Origin: Acidobacteriota bacterium
Lineage (GTDB): Bacteria > Acidobacteriota > Vicinamibacteria > Vicinamibacterales > UBA2999
Length of the DNA: 64,000 nucleotides
Direction: 5' to 3'
Assembly: GCA_021730945.1 (NCBI GenBank)
Contig: JAKFYH010000006.1
Span: 1-64,000, forward strand
Made by a program: the position numbers and the translations under genes. This document shows, piece after piece, positions 52,461 to 61,385 of this stretch; the stretch's first letter is position 1; every line of letters begins with the position of its first letter. Below the pieces are notes generated by a model. The model was not told the origin of the DNA. It saw only the letters and a program-made list of their open reading frames with translations, and made no database searches.

Positions 52461-54170
52461 GTGACATTCGCCAGAATCGCTCTCCTCCTCCCGCTGGCTT
52501 TCAGCATCAGCACGCTCGCGCAATCGCGGCTGCCAGAAGGCCCCCTGGTCATTCGCGATTTCACCCTTCAGTTCAATCCGGCCGGAACGTTCTCGTTGTC
52601 AGGCGCCGGCTGGCCGACGATGACCGGAACGTTTGCGATCACTGGCGGCGACGTCACGCTGCAGATGGCCGTTGTCGACCAGGACTGCGCTGGTGCCGGG
52701 CGCTACTCGTTTTCAATCGCCGGGCCGCAGGTGAGCTTCCGCGTGGTCACCGATACCTGCACGCCACGCCGGATGATTCTCGATAACAGCAACTGGCTGC
52801 CGCGCGGGGTGGTCGCCCCGCGCGCTGAGCGGCGAATTACGCACACGGCCGGCACGGCAACGACGCCGCTGCCCAAGCCGGCGGCCGCGGCGGGCGCCTG
52901 GCCGTCGTTTCGCGGGCGCGAAGCCGCCGGCGTGGCCGATGGGCAGAACCTGCCCGACACCTGGAACCCGGCCACCGGCGCCAACATCCTGTGGCGGACG
53001 CCGATTGCCGGCCTCGCCCACTCCAGTCCCATCGTCTGGGGCGATCTCGTGTTCGTGACCAGCGCGATTAGCGGCAAGGGCGGCGCCACCTTCAAGCCGG
53101 GACTCTACGGCGACGGCGACGCCTCCGAGGATCGATCGAGTCATCGCTGGATGTTGTCGGCGATCGACAAGCGCTCCGGCAAGGTCCGATGGGAGCGAAC
53201 GGCCGCGCAGGGCCAACCACTCAACCTGCGCCACATCAAGTCCACCTACGCCAGCGCCTCGCCGGTCACCGATGGCCGCGTGGTGGTGGCCTGGTTTGGC
53301 TCGCAGGGAGTCTACGCCTACGACCTCAAGGGCACGTTGCGCTGGAAGGTGGACCTTGGTCGCGTGGACATGGGCGCCTACGACATTCCGTCGTACGAAT
53401 GGGGTCCGGCCAGCTCACCCATCATCTGGAACGGGATGGTGATCGTGCAGTGCGACACCCAGGCCGATTCGTTCCTGCTCGCACTCAACGCCGAGACCGG
53501 AGAAACGGTGTGGCAGACGACCCGCGACGAGTTGCCCTCGTGGGGCACGCCCACGGTGGTCACGACCCCGGCCGGCCCCGAACTGATAACCAATGCCTCA
53601 AACTTTGTCCGCGGCTACGATCCACGCACCGGCCGTGAACTGTGGAAGCTCGGCGGCAGTTCGAAGATCACGGCGCCGACGCCAATCTTCGGCGGCGGCC
53701 TGCACATCGTGGCCAGCGGCCGCGCGCCGGAGCGGCCGGTGTTCGCGGTGCGGCCCGGCGCCCGCGGCGACCTCACGCTGGCGAAGGGCGAGGACCACAG
53801 CGCGCAGGTGGCCTGGAGCAAGACCGGCCGCGGCTCGTACATGCCGACGCCGCTGGCGTATCGGGGCGTGTTGTACGTGCTGGCCAACAACGGCGTGCTC
53901 GACGCCTATGACCTTTCCACCGGCAAGGAGATCTACCGCCAACGGCTGCCGCTGGTCGGCAGCGGCTACAGCGCATCGCCAGTGGCCGCCGACGGCAAGC
54001 TCTACCTGGCCAACGAAGACGGCGAGATGCTGGTGATCGAAGCGGGGCCGGTCTTCAAGCTGGTCGCCACCAACACGATCGGCGAGTCGTTGATGGCCAC
54101 GCCGGCCCTGTCGGAGGGCGTGATGTACGTTCGCGCACTCGCAACCTTGTTCGCCATAGGAGGGCGATGA
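52461..54170 (+). CDS. Exported PQQ-like beta-propeller protein
   Basis: 569 residues from GTG 52461. A signal peptide covers about 1-20 ([16 protein letters not shown]). A small N-terminal beta domain (about 25-120) is followed by a quinoprotein-type beta-propeller from about 150. Tryptophan-docking blades are visible ([60 protein letters not shown]). No dehydrogenase metal site (Glu/Asn/Asp set) is evident, so it is probably a BamB-like or sensory propeller rather than a PQQ enzyme. The glycan cluster begins 41 bp downstream. Confidence 0.85.
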   Translation: MTFARIALLLPLAFSISTLAQSRLPEGPLVIRDFTLQFNPAGTFSLSGAGWPTMTGTFAITGGDVTLQMAVVDQDCAGAGRYSFSIAGPQVSFRVVTDTCTPRRMILDNSNWLPRGVVAPRAERRITHTAGTATTPLPKPAAAAGAWPSFRGREAAGVADGQNLPDTWNPATGANILWRTPIAGLAHSSPIVWGDLVFVTSAISGKGGATFKPGLYGDGDASEDRSSHRWMLSAIDKRSGKVRWERTAAQGQPLNLRHIKSTYASASPVTDGRVVVAWFGSQGVYAYDLKGTLRWKVDLGRVDMGAYDIPSYEWGPASSPIIWNGMVIVQCDTQADSFLLALNAETGETVWQTTRDELPSWGTPTVVTTPAGPELITNASNFVRGYDPRTGRELWKLGGSSKITAPTPIFGGGLHIVASGRAPERPVFAVRPGARGDLTLAKGEDHSAQVAWSKTGRGSYMPTPLAYRGVLYVLANNGVLDAYDLSTGKEIYRQRLPLVGSGYSASPVAADGKLYLANEDGEMLVIEAGPVFKLVATNTIGESLMATPALSEGVMYVRALATLFAIGGR

Positions 54171-54197
54171 CCCGGCCGCCCCTCGCGACCCGGCCTA

Positions 54198-54203
54198 TAT
54201 AAT
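54198..54203 (+). promoter_or_regulatory. TATAAT box directly before the glycan gene cluster
   Basis: A perfect TATAAT ends 8 nt before ATG 54212, with no ribosome site between, which fits a leaderless transcript of the GT9-led operon. No recognisable -35 lies 16-18 bp upstream. Confidence 0.4.
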
Positions 54204-54211
54204 TGGCATTC

Positions 54212-55297
54212 ATGCAGGACGATGGCCCGCGGGCGCTCGTGTATCGTCCCGGCTCCCTGGGCGACACGCTGGTGGCCCTGCCGGCGGTCGCGGACATTCG
54301 CAGGCGCTACCCGCAACATCGCCTGACCCTGCTCACCGAACGCGACGTACCGGGTTCCGGGCGCGTCTCGCCGTGGGCCGTTCTCGAGCCAACCGGCTGG
54401 TTCGACAACGTCTACTTCTACGACGTCCGCCCCTCGTCGCTTCGCCAACGGCTGGCCAACGTGGCGCTGGCCTTGCGGCTGCGCCGGACCGGCTACGACG
54501 ACATCTTCTCGCTCGCGCCGCCACGCAATCGCAAGCAACTCCGCACCGACTCGCTGATCTTTCGTGGGGTCGTCGGCACGGGGCGATACCATGCGGCGAC
54601 TGAACCCTGGTCGGACTCGAACGGCAAGGATGCGGTCGATCACGAAGGCCTTCGCCTGCTCCGCATCGTCGACCCCGGCGCCACCGGCGCGGCGCTCGAG
54701 GATTTCCTGCTGCCCTTGCCGGCCGCTGAAGTGGAGCGGGCGCGGCAGCTCTTGACCGGCCTCGGCGTGCGGCCGGGCCAGTTCCTGGTGGGCGTGGGCC
54801 CTGGGTCCGGCCGGCCGACGACGACCTGGCCGCTCGATCGGTTTGCCGCGGTGGGCGCGGCATTGCTGCACCAGTTTCCAGACCTGGTATTGGTGGCGAT
54901 CGGCAGCGCGAACGACCAGTCACTTTGCGAACAGCTATGCGAGGCGTGGGGACCACGATCGCACAACCTGGCCGGACGGTTCAGCGTCCTCGGCTCTGCC
55001 GCCGTCCTCGAGCGCTGTGCCACGTTCATTGGCAATGACTCCGGCGTCACGCACCTGGCGGCCATGGTCGGGGTTCCCTGCGTGGCGATCTTCAGCGCCC
55101 GCAATGCCCCCGGACACTGGGATCCGCTCGGCCGCAACCATCTGGTGCACCAGGAGCGTCCGGAGTGCGCGGGCTGTATGCTCGACGTGTGCGTGGACGA
55201 GGGGAACAAGTGCCTGGTTCGCATCGAGACCGGCCCGGTGGTGCACAGCGCCGTGACGCTGATCGACCGGCGAAACGCCGCAGGCCTGGCCCCGTGA
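54212..55297 (+). CDS. Family 9 glycosyltransferase (ADP-heptose:LPS heptosyltransferase type)
   Basis: 361 residues from ATG 54212. GT-B fold: the N-terminal ALVYRPGSLGDTLVALPAVA is the hallmark of GT9, and the C-terminal nucleotide site includes VGVGPGSGRPTTTWPLDRFA and FIGNDSGVTHLAAMVGVPCV. It transfers heptose or a similar sugar onto lipid A core or another surface glycan (cytoplasmic side). A TTG start at 54203 would begin inside the -10 box and is rejected. Its stop overlaps the next start (GTGA). It is the first gene of a five-gene chain. Confidence 0.9.
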   Translation: MQDDGPRALVYRPGSLGDTLVALPAVADIRRRYPQHRLTLLTERDVPGSGRVSPWAVLEPTGWFDNVYFYDVRPSSLRQRLANVALALRLRRTGYDDIFSLAPPRNRKQLRTDSLIFRGVVGTGRYHAATEPWSDSNGKDAVDHEGLRLLRIVDPGATGAALEDFLLPLPAAEVERARQLLTGLGVRPGQFLVGVGPGSGRPTTTWPLDRFAAVGAALLHQFPDLVLVAIGSANDQSLCEQLCEAWGPRSHNLAGRFSVLGSAAVLERCATFIGNDSGVTHLAAMVGVPCVAIFSARNAPGHWDPLGRNHLVHQERPECAGCMLDVCVDEGNKCLVRIETGPVVHSAVTLIDRRNAAGLAP

Positions 55298-56286
55298 GGC
55301 CCGGCCGGGAGTGGCTGCGCCACTTCGACGGTCGGACCGTCGTGATCACCGGCGCCGGCGGCTTCCTGGGGCGGCGGCTGGTCGAACAGCTTGCCGCCGT
55401 GTCGTGCCGCATCATTCGCGTCTCGCGAACCTCGGCGCTGCCGGCAGCGCCGTCATCGGCGGCCACACTGGTGAACATCACCGGCGATCTGCGCGAGGCC
55501 GCGTTATGGGTGCGCCTGCTCACCGGCGCTGACATCGTCCTCCACCTCGCGGCGCAGACCAGTGTCACCGTCGCGGCCGCCGATCCGGATGCGGATTTCG
55601 AGGCCAACGTGTTGCCGATGCGGCGCATGCTGCAAGCGTGCCGCGACCTGTCGCACCGGCCCACGATCGTGTCGGCGGGAACGGTCACCCAGGCCGGCTT
55701 GCCCCGGCAATTGCCGGTGGACGAGGACGCCGAAGATCTTCCGATCACGGTCTACGATCGGCACAAGCTCGCCGCCGAACGCGACCTCGAAACTTCGGTG
55801 GCGGCCGGCACGGCGGCGGGCACGACGCTGCGGCTGGTCAACCTTTACGGTCCGGGATCGTCGATGGCCGGCCGCGATCGCCATGTCCTCAATCGGATGG
55901 TTCGCGCCGCGTTGCGTGGTGAGGCGCTGACGGTGTTTGGCGCTGGTGACTATGTGAGAGACTACCTGTTTGTTGACGATGCGGTGGACGCATTCCTGGC
56001 GGCAGGTGCGCACGCCGATCGGCTCAACGGGCGCCACTTCGTGGTCGGCAGCGGGAGCGGCGTCACCATTCGCGAGGCCTTCGAGCTGGTCGCCGCGCGG
56101 GTCGGCGTGTTGACCGGACGGGTCGTGCCGGTAATCGCGGCGGAACCGCCGCGTCCGCTCTCGGCGATTGAGCAGCGTAGTTTCGTCGCCAACCCGGCAC
56201 GATTTGCCGCCGCCACCGGCTGGCGATCCAGTTGGAGTCTGGCCGACGGCATCGATCGGACCATCGAGGCAGCCACGTGCGAATAG
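55294..56286 (+). CDS. NAD-dependent nucleotide-sugar epimerase/dehydratase (extended SDR)
   Basis: 330 residues from GTG 55294. The Rossmann NAD site is VVITGAGGFLGRRL (near 17-30), and VLHLAAQTSV is present. The catalytic YxxxK is Y154-K158 (TVYDRHKLAAE). C-terminal substrate elements are RLVNLYGPGS and YVRDYLFVDDAVDAFL. It probably acts on a UDP-, GDP- or dTDP-sugar. It is coupled at both ends: 4 nt overlap with the GT9 gene and 10 nt overlap with the second SDR gene. Substrate not assignable. Confidence 0.88.
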   Translation: MRPGREWLRHFDGRTVVITGAGGFLGRRLVEQLAAVSCRIIRVSRTSALPAAPSSAATLVNITGDLREAALWVRLLTGADIVLHLAAQTSVTVAAADPDADFEANVLPMRRMLQACRDLSHRPTIVSAGTVTQAGLPRQLPVDEDAEDLPITVYDRHKLAAERDLETSVAAGTAAGTTLRLVNLYGPGSSMAGRDRHVLNRMVRAALRGEALTVFGAGDYVRDYLFVDDAVDAFLAAGAHADRLNGRHFVVGSGSGVTIREAFELVAARVGVLTGRVVPVIAAEPPRPLSAIEQRSFVANPARFAAATGWRSSWSLADGIDRTIEAATCE

Positions 56287-57239
56287 TCATCACCGGCGCG
56301 CTCGGACACATCGGCTCGCGGTTGATTCGCGAACTGGCCGTGGCGTTCCCCGGTGACGACATCGTCATGGTCGACAACCTGGCCACCGAGCGCTACGTGT
56401 CGCTGTACGATCTGCCGGCCGCCGGACACTACGAGTTCATCGAGGCCGACATTCTGATGGCCGACCTGGCGCGGCTGTTCGAGGGTGCCGACGCCGTGAT
56501 TCACCTGGCCGCGGTAACGCACGCCGGCCCGGGCGAACCCCAGAGTGAGATGAGACGGGTCAACGTCAGGGGAACCGAGCTCGTGGCGCAGGCGTGCCTG
56601 GCGACCGGCAGCGCGCTGCTGTTCCCCTCGACCACCAGCGTCTACGGCACGCCCGACGGTGTCGTAACCGAGGACTGCCCGCCGGACGAGTTGCGGCCGC
56701 AAAGCCCGTACGCCACCTGGAAATTGGAGTCCGAGATGTTCCTGCGCGGACTGGCGGCCGACGGTCTGCGGTTTGTCATCTTCCGGATGGGCACTATTTT
56801 CGGCCCTTCACCCGGCATGCGGTTTCACACCGCGGTGAACCAGTTCTGCTGGCGGGCCGTCGCCCGCCAGCCGCTCGAAGTGTGGCGCACGGCGTCACAC
56901 CAATACCGCCCCTACCTCGACCTGGCCGACGCGGTTCGGGCCATGGCGTTCGTGCTGGAACGGCGCCAGTTCGATGGCCGCGTCTACAACGTGCTGTCGG
57001 TCAACGCCACGGTGGAGCAGGTGGTCGAGGTGTTGTCGGGCTACGTGCCGGACGTGCGCATCAGCTATGTCGACTCGCCGCTGATGAACGACCTGTCGTA
57101 CCGGGTCGACAGCCGGCGATTCGCGGACCTGGGTTTCACCTTCACCGGCACTCTCGCGCGCGGCATCGGCGACACCGTGGCCATGTTGACTGGCGCGCGG
57201 TCGCCGATGACCGCCGGTCCGGACCGGCAGCCCCGATGA
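56277..57239 (+). CDS. Second NAD-dependent nucleotide-sugar epimerase/dehydratase
   Basis: 320 residues from GTG 56277. The NAD site is RIVITGALGHIGSRLIREL, and VIHLAAVTHAG is present. The Ser/Thr-Tyr-Lys set is FPSTTSVYG with YATWK (Y145, K149). C-terminal motifs RMGTIFGPSPGMRFHTAVNQ and YRPYLDLADAVRAMAFVLE match UDP-glucose 4-epimerase-like SDRs. The start overlaps the first SDR gene by 10 nt, and its stop overlaps the methyltransferase start as ATGA. Two different SDRs in one chain suggest synthesis of a modified sugar. Confidence 0.88.
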   Translation: MRIVITGALGHIGSRLIRELAVAFPGDDIVMVDNLATERYVSLYDLPAAGHYEFIEADILMADLARLFEGADAVIHLAAVTHAGPGEPQSEMRRVNVRGTELVAQACLATGSALLFPSTTSVYGTPDGVVTEDCPPDELRPQSPYATWKLESEMFLRGLAADGLRFVIFRMGTIFGPSPGMRFHTAVNQFCWRAVARQPLEVWRTASHQYRPYLDLADAVRAMAFVLERRQFDGRVYNVLSVNATVEQVVEVLSGYVPDVRISYVDSPLMNDLSYRVDSRRFADLGFTFTGTLARGIGDTVAMLTGARSPMTAGPDRQPR

Positions 57240-57988
57240 CCGGGAGTCGCGCGGGCTGGCCGGTTGGTAACGCCGATCAACCGCCGGTGTGGATGGATCC
57301 CAGTTTCAGCCGGCTGCTCGCCAGCCACCCGGCGCTTCACGCGGTCCGCCGCTACCTTCCCTCGGCCGATTTTTCCGCGGAGTTCGAGGGCCAGGCCGAC
57401 ATCGCCGCGCTCCAGTCGTCCTATGCCGACCGCGGCTACGGAGCGCTGATCTATGCGCTGGTTCGCGTGCTCAGGCCTCGGCGGTGCGTCGAGATCGGTC
57501 TGTTCCAGGGTTTCAGCCTGTTGACCGCGGCCGCCGCCCTGCGCGACAACGGTGCAGGCACCATTACCGGCTATGACTTGTTCGAAGACTACCCCTACCG
57601 TCACGCGCGGCAAGACCAGGTCGCTCGACAGGTGGTCGAGTCCGGGCTGAGTGCGTGGACGCGGCTGCAGCAGGCGGACGTCGCGGCAGTTCACGGGCAG
57701 TGGGACACCGTGGACTACCTCCACGTCGACGTCTCCAACACCGGCGACACCTATCGACAGGTATTTGCGCAGTGGGCGGCCAAGGTCACCCAGATCATCC
57801 TGCTGGAGGGTGGCAGTGCCGAGCGCGATAATGTGGACTGGATGCACCAGTACGGCAAACCGGCGATCGCGCCCACCCTGGCCGGGATTCGCCTGGCACA
57901 CCCCGAGTGGAGCGTCTCGGTGCTCGAGCCCTTCCCGTCGATGACCGTCGCGGTGAAGGCGGCAGCGCTGCCGGGTCGCGAGCCATGA
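57236..57988 (+). CDS. SAM-dependent methyltransferase-like protein of the glycan cluster
   Basis: 250 residues from ATG 57236 (ATGA overlap with the upstream stop; a far longer ORF start is not real). A class I methyltransferase-like Rossmann domain is visible: CVEIGLFQGFSLLTAAAALR near 84 as motif I, TITGYDLFEDYPYRH, and DYLHVDVSNTGDTYRQVF. It looks like the small-molecule/cephalosporin-hydroxylase-like methyltransferases found in O-antigen clusters. A sugar or amino-sugar substrate is inferred from its neighbours. Its stop again overlaps the next start as ATGA. Confidence 0.78.
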   Translation: MTGSRAGWPVGNADQPPVWMDPSFSRLLASHPALHAVRRYLPSADFSAEFEGQADIAALQSSYADRGYGALIYALVRVLRPRRCVEIGLFQGFSLLTAAAALRDNGAGTITGYDLFEDYPYRHARQDQVARQVVESGLSAWTRLQQADVAAVHGQWDTVDYLHVDVSNTGDTYRQVFAQWAAKVTQIILLEGGSAERDNVDWMHQYGKPAIAPTLAGIRLAHPEWSVSVLEPFPSMTVAVKAAALPGREP

Positions 57989-59145
57989 CCGCCTCGGACG
58001 ATCTGACGATCGTGTTGACGCTGAAGGACCGGGTCCCGTTCACCCTCCGGTGGCTCGACTATGCCGCGCGGGCGCCGCTGCCGTTCCGCATTCTGATCGC
58101 CGACGGTGGCGCCGACAACGACCTCGCGCAGGTGGTGGCGGCAAGACAATCCGGGGGTCTGAACGTCGAATACATCCGCTATCCCCTCGATCGCGCCTAC
58201 GCCGACTACTACGCCAAGATCGCGGACGCACTGTCACGGGTGACGACGCCCTTCGTGGTCCTGGCCGACAACGACGATTTGTTCGTGCCCGCTGGCCTGG
58301 CCGCCGCGGTGGAGTTTCTCGGCGCGAATGAGGACTACGTCGCTTGTGGCGGGCAGTGCGCCGTGTTCTGGCTGGCCGCCGAGCGGCAGCCTGACCAGGA
58401 CACCGTCTACGGCGACGCAGACTGGAAGTGCAGCAGCCAGATGCACTCGGATGTCGCCCAGACCGCCCGGCAGCGCATCGTCGACCAGTCGCTGGGCGCA
58501 AGCGACGTGTTCTATGCGGTGCACCGCACCGAACTGCTGCGCCGCCAGTTCGAGACGATTCGCGACTTCAATCCGCACGACCTCTTCCTGATGGAACAGC
58601 TGGTGGCATTCCTGACGGCCATCGCCGGCAAGTGCCGCCAGCTTGACCTGCTCTACATCGCCCGCCAGCAGGACTCGCCGGGCAGCAGCGGCGGCGACCA
58701 CCAGGAGCAGTTCGGCGACTGGTTCGACCGCATGTTGCTGCCGACGTGGTCCGGCGATTTCACGCGCTTTGTCGACCTGGCCGCCGCCGCCCTGGCGCGC
58801 GCCGACGGCATCGCGCCAGGCGAGGCGCGCGAGGCGATCATCAAGTGCTACAAGATGTCGGTGGCGCCGTCGCTGCTGTCGGACCTGCTGGATGAACCGA
58901 CCGTCAGTGCCACCATGCCATTGGTGTTACAGCTGGTGCGTCGACTGGTGCGGCTGCCGCGGACGAGCCTGATTCGCCGGACCGCTCAACGGCTGTATCG
59001 GCGCACCCGGTGGGTGTCGCACGATCTCGTGCACGGTACCGAGCTGCGCACGGCTCATACCCGCGGGGCTGCCGGCGCGTTCGCGCCCATTCGCGATTTC
59101 CTGACCGGCCGCCACACTCACAGTTCCCCGACCCGCGGCACGTAG
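57985..59145 (+). CDS. Glycosyltransferase, family-2-like (TIGR00180-type)
   Basis: 386 residues from ATG 57985. The N-terminal GT-A domain reads LTIVLTLKDRVPFTLRWLDY, PFRILIADGGADNDL and the DXD-like FVVLADNDDLFVPAGLAAAV (near 88-107). The C-terminal half is helical and includes a basic, possibly membrane-associated segment (LVRLPRTSLIRRTAQRLYRR). It would add a sugar to the cell-surface glycan. It is the last gene of the five-gene overlapping chain, and its final 28 bp overlap the 3' end of the convergent methyltransferase gene. Confidence 0.82.
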   Translation: MTASDDLTIVLTLKDRVPFTLRWLDYAARAPLPFRILIADGGADNDLAQVVAARQSGGLNVEYIRYPLDRAYADYYAKIADALSRVTTPFVVLADNDDLFVPAGLAAAVEFLGANEDYVACGGQCAVFWLAAERQPDQDTVYGDADWKCSSQMHSDVAQTARQRIVDQSLGASDVFYAVHRTELLRRQFETIRDFNPHDLFLMEQLVAFLTAIAGKCRQLDLLYIARQQDSPGSSGGDHQEQFGDWFDRMLLPTWSGDFTRFVDLAAAALARADGIAPGEAREAIIKCYKMSVAPSLLSDLLDEPTVSATMPLVLQLVRRLVRLPRTSLIRRTAQRLYRRTRWVSHDLVHGTELRTAHTRGAAGAFAPIRDFLTGRHTHSSPTRGT

Positions 59146-60335
59146 ACGATCCACTTGCCGCCGCCGGCGGTGAACGCCCGTTCCTTGGCCAGCACCTCGG
59201 CGGCGTGATTCCACAGAAACAGGAGCGCGCGATCCGGATACGCCGCGGCGAACTCGTCGTGCGACCGTACCGGGATGTGCGCACCGGGGGTGAACGTGCC
59301 GTGCTTGGCCGGCGTGGTGTCGCAGATGAATGGCACCAGATCGGCGGTCATGCCGAAATGGTTAATCGTCGTCGTGCTCTTGGAGGTGGCGCCGTAGCCA
59401 ACCACACGCTTGCCTTGTCGCTTGAGATCGCCAAGCAGCGCCATCAAGTCCCGCCCAGCGGCCGTCACCCGATCCTGAAATGCCGCGCGGATCTCGGGGC
59501 GATGTAACCCGGTAGCCTCTTCCTGCGCCAACCCCTGCGATACCCGCGCCGACACCTCGTGCTGGCCGGCATGACCGATCAGGTAGCGCACCGAACCGCC
59601 ATGCACCGGCTGGCGCTGCAGGTCGAACACGGCAAGGTCGAACTGGCCGAACAGGTACTGCACCGACGCCACGGAGAAGTACGACGCATGCTCGTCGTAG
59701 ATCTGATCGAACGCGGTCTGCTCGACGACATCGCCCCAGTACGGATCCTCGACGATGCACACCCCGCCGGGGGCGAGCAACGCCTTGATGCCTTCGACCA
59801 CCGCGCCGGGGTTGCTGATGTGCGACAACGCATTGGCGGCAATCACGGCGTGCGCCTGCCCGTGGGCGGCGATCACTTCACTGGCCAGCGCGGCGTCGAA
59901 GAACCGGCAATCGGTGTTCACGCCGAGGGCGGTCGCCACCTGCGCCACGCTGGCGGATGGCTCGATGCCGAGATGGCGGATGCCCGATTGGGCGAAGTGC
60001 CGAAGAAAGGTGCCGTCATTGCTGCCAATCTCGACCACGAAGGGATCGGCGGCCGGCAGATATGAGGCGCCGATCTCGCCCGCCAGACGCTCGAAGTGGG
60101 CGGCCATCCGGGTCGAGCTGGCCGTGAAGAACGGGTAGCGGTCGTGAAACATCCGTTCGCGTTCGGGCTGTTCGACCAGCTGCACGTGGCGGCAGCGCGG
60201 ACAGGCGCCGGCGGCAAGATCGAAGAAGTATTCGCCGGCGAACTGGTCAGGCGTGAGAAAGCCATTGGCCAGTGGCATCGGACCAAAGTCGATGAAGGTT
60301 TCAATCGGCGAGCGGCAGATGCGGCAACCAGGCAT
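59118..60335 (-). CDS. Zinc-containing sugar C-methyltransferase (TylCIII/NovU-like)
   Basis: 405 residues from GTG/ATG-type start at 60335 (ATG). The N-terminal zinc module has C4, C7, C45 and C48 (CRICR...CPRCRH). The central SAM domain has FVVEIGSNDGTFLRHF (near 105) and the methyltransferase loop IYDEHASYFSVASVQYLF. The C-terminal Rossmann-like domain (KRVVGYGATSKSTTTINHFG) binds the nucleotide-sugar end. This three-domain layout matches C-methyltransferases acting on dTDP-keto-deoxysugars. The gene is convergent with the GT gene and divergent from the exostosin-like gene. Confidence 0.88.
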   Translation of the reverse strand: MPGCRICRSPIETFIDFGPMPLANGFLTPDQFAGEYFFDLAAGACPRCRHVQLVEQPERERMFHDRYPFFTASSTRMAAHFERLAGEIGASYLPAADPFVVEIGSNDGTFLRHFAQSGIRHLGIEPSASVAQVATALGVNTDCRFFDAALASEVIAAHGQAHAVIAANALSHISNPGAVVEGIKALLAPGGVCIVEDPYWGDVVEQTAFDQIYDEHASYFSVASVQYLFGQFDLAVFDLQRQPVHGGSVRYLIGHAGQHEVSARVSQGLAQEEATGLHRPEIRAAFQDRVTAAGRDLMALLGDLKRQGKRVVGYGATSKSTTTINHFGMTADLVPFICDTTPAKHGTFTPGAHIPVRSHDEFAAAYPDRALLFLWNHAAEVLAKERAFTAGGGKWIVYVPRVGEL

Positions 60336-60396
60336 GACCGATCCCAAGGTTATCGCGAATCGCGGAAGCGGCTACAATGAGGCGCGAGCCGCCCGG

Positions 60397-61383
60397 ATGG
60401 CACAAGTTCTCCTGATCTCCACGGCGGCGACGGTTCGGGATTTCTGGTATGACGAGTGCGCTCGCATCCGGGCCTGCGTCGACAAGGACTCCTTCAAGGT
60501 CCACACCGTCACGAGCGATCCTGATGCGGCCGACCTGATCATCTTCTTCGAGCCGGAGGATCCTCACCTCGCGCGGGACATCACCCGGCATCCTTATGTG
60601 AAGCGCTTTCCCGAGAAGTCCTTCGTCTTCGATCCCAGCGATCGCGTCGTGCCCTTCCTGCCGGGGATCTACGCCTCGATTCAGCGGTGGCAGTATGACC
60701 CCAGCCGGATGCGATCCGGTTTCTATCCCGCGGTGTTCGACCACGACTGGATTAGCTACGACCCTCACCGCCGCGAGCCCGAACTGCTGTTCTCGCTCGT
60801 CGGCGACATTCGTGGCATTCCCGTGAGGGAGGCGATCGCCACCATCAAGCATCCGCGCGCCGTCATCCTCGACACCGGCAGCGATCCCGCCAACGTTGAC
60901 GGCGGCAGCGTCCCGGAGGTTGAGCGTTTCCGGAAGGTCTTCGCCGACACCCTGGCCAACAGCAAGTTCTCGTTGTGCCCGCGCGGGGCGGGCGCTTCGA
61001 CGTTCCGGTTGTTCGAGACGATGAAGGCTGGGCGCGTGCCCGTGATCTTGTCGGACGACTGGGTGCCGCCTGAGGGACCGTTGTGGGAAGCCTTCGCGCT
61101 CGTAGTCAAGGAGCGCCACGCCAGGCGGCTGCCGGCGATCCTCGAGGCACACGAGGCGGCGGCGGCGCAAATGGGTGCGGTCGCCCGCGAACAGTGGGAA
61201 CTCTGGTTCTCGGAGTCGGTGGCGTTTCACCGAATAGTGGAGTCGTGCCTCAGCATCCGGTCTGCCCGCCGCCTGCCGGAACGGCTCATGCGCACGCTGG
61301 TACGGTGGCAGCTACTCACTCCCGCCAACTTCCGGCGCAAGCTCGTACCCGGACTCCGCCTGCTGCTCGGCGGCCGGGGCTGA
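60397..61383 (+). CDS. Exostosin-like glycosyltransferase (GT47-type)
   Basis: 328 residues from ATG 60397 (an upstream in-frame ATG 60334 overlaps the divergent gene). The C-terminal nucleotide-sugar region is typical of exostosins: SKFSLCPRGAGASTFRLFET followed by GRVPVILSDDWVPP. The N-terminal part has AADLIIFFEPEDPHLARDIT. Exostosin-domain enzymes transfer glucuronic acid, galactose or arabinose in plants and animals; bacterial members occur in surface-glycan loci. TACAAT lies 18 nt before the ATG. Confidence 0.82.
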   Translation: MAQVLLISTAATVRDFWYDECARIRACVDKDSFKVHTVTSDPDAADLIIFFEPEDPHLARDITRHPYVKRFPEKSFVFDPSDRVVPFLPGIYASIQRWQYDPSRMRSGFYPAVFDHDWISYDPHRREPELLFSLVGDIRGIPVREAIATIKHPRAVILDTGSDPANVDGGSVPEVERFRKVFADTLANSKFSLCPRGAGASTFRLFETMKAGRVPVILSDDWVPPEGPLWEAFALVVKERHARRLPAILEAHEAAAAQMGAVAREQWELWFSESVAFHRIVESCLSIRSARRLPERLMRTLVRWQLLTPANFRRKLVPGLRLLLGGRG

Positions 61384-61385
61384 CC

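Noticed and set aside
54203-54211. TTG start three codons upstream for the GT9 gene
   Set aside because: The TTG begins on the last T of the TATAAT box and would not be in the transcript.
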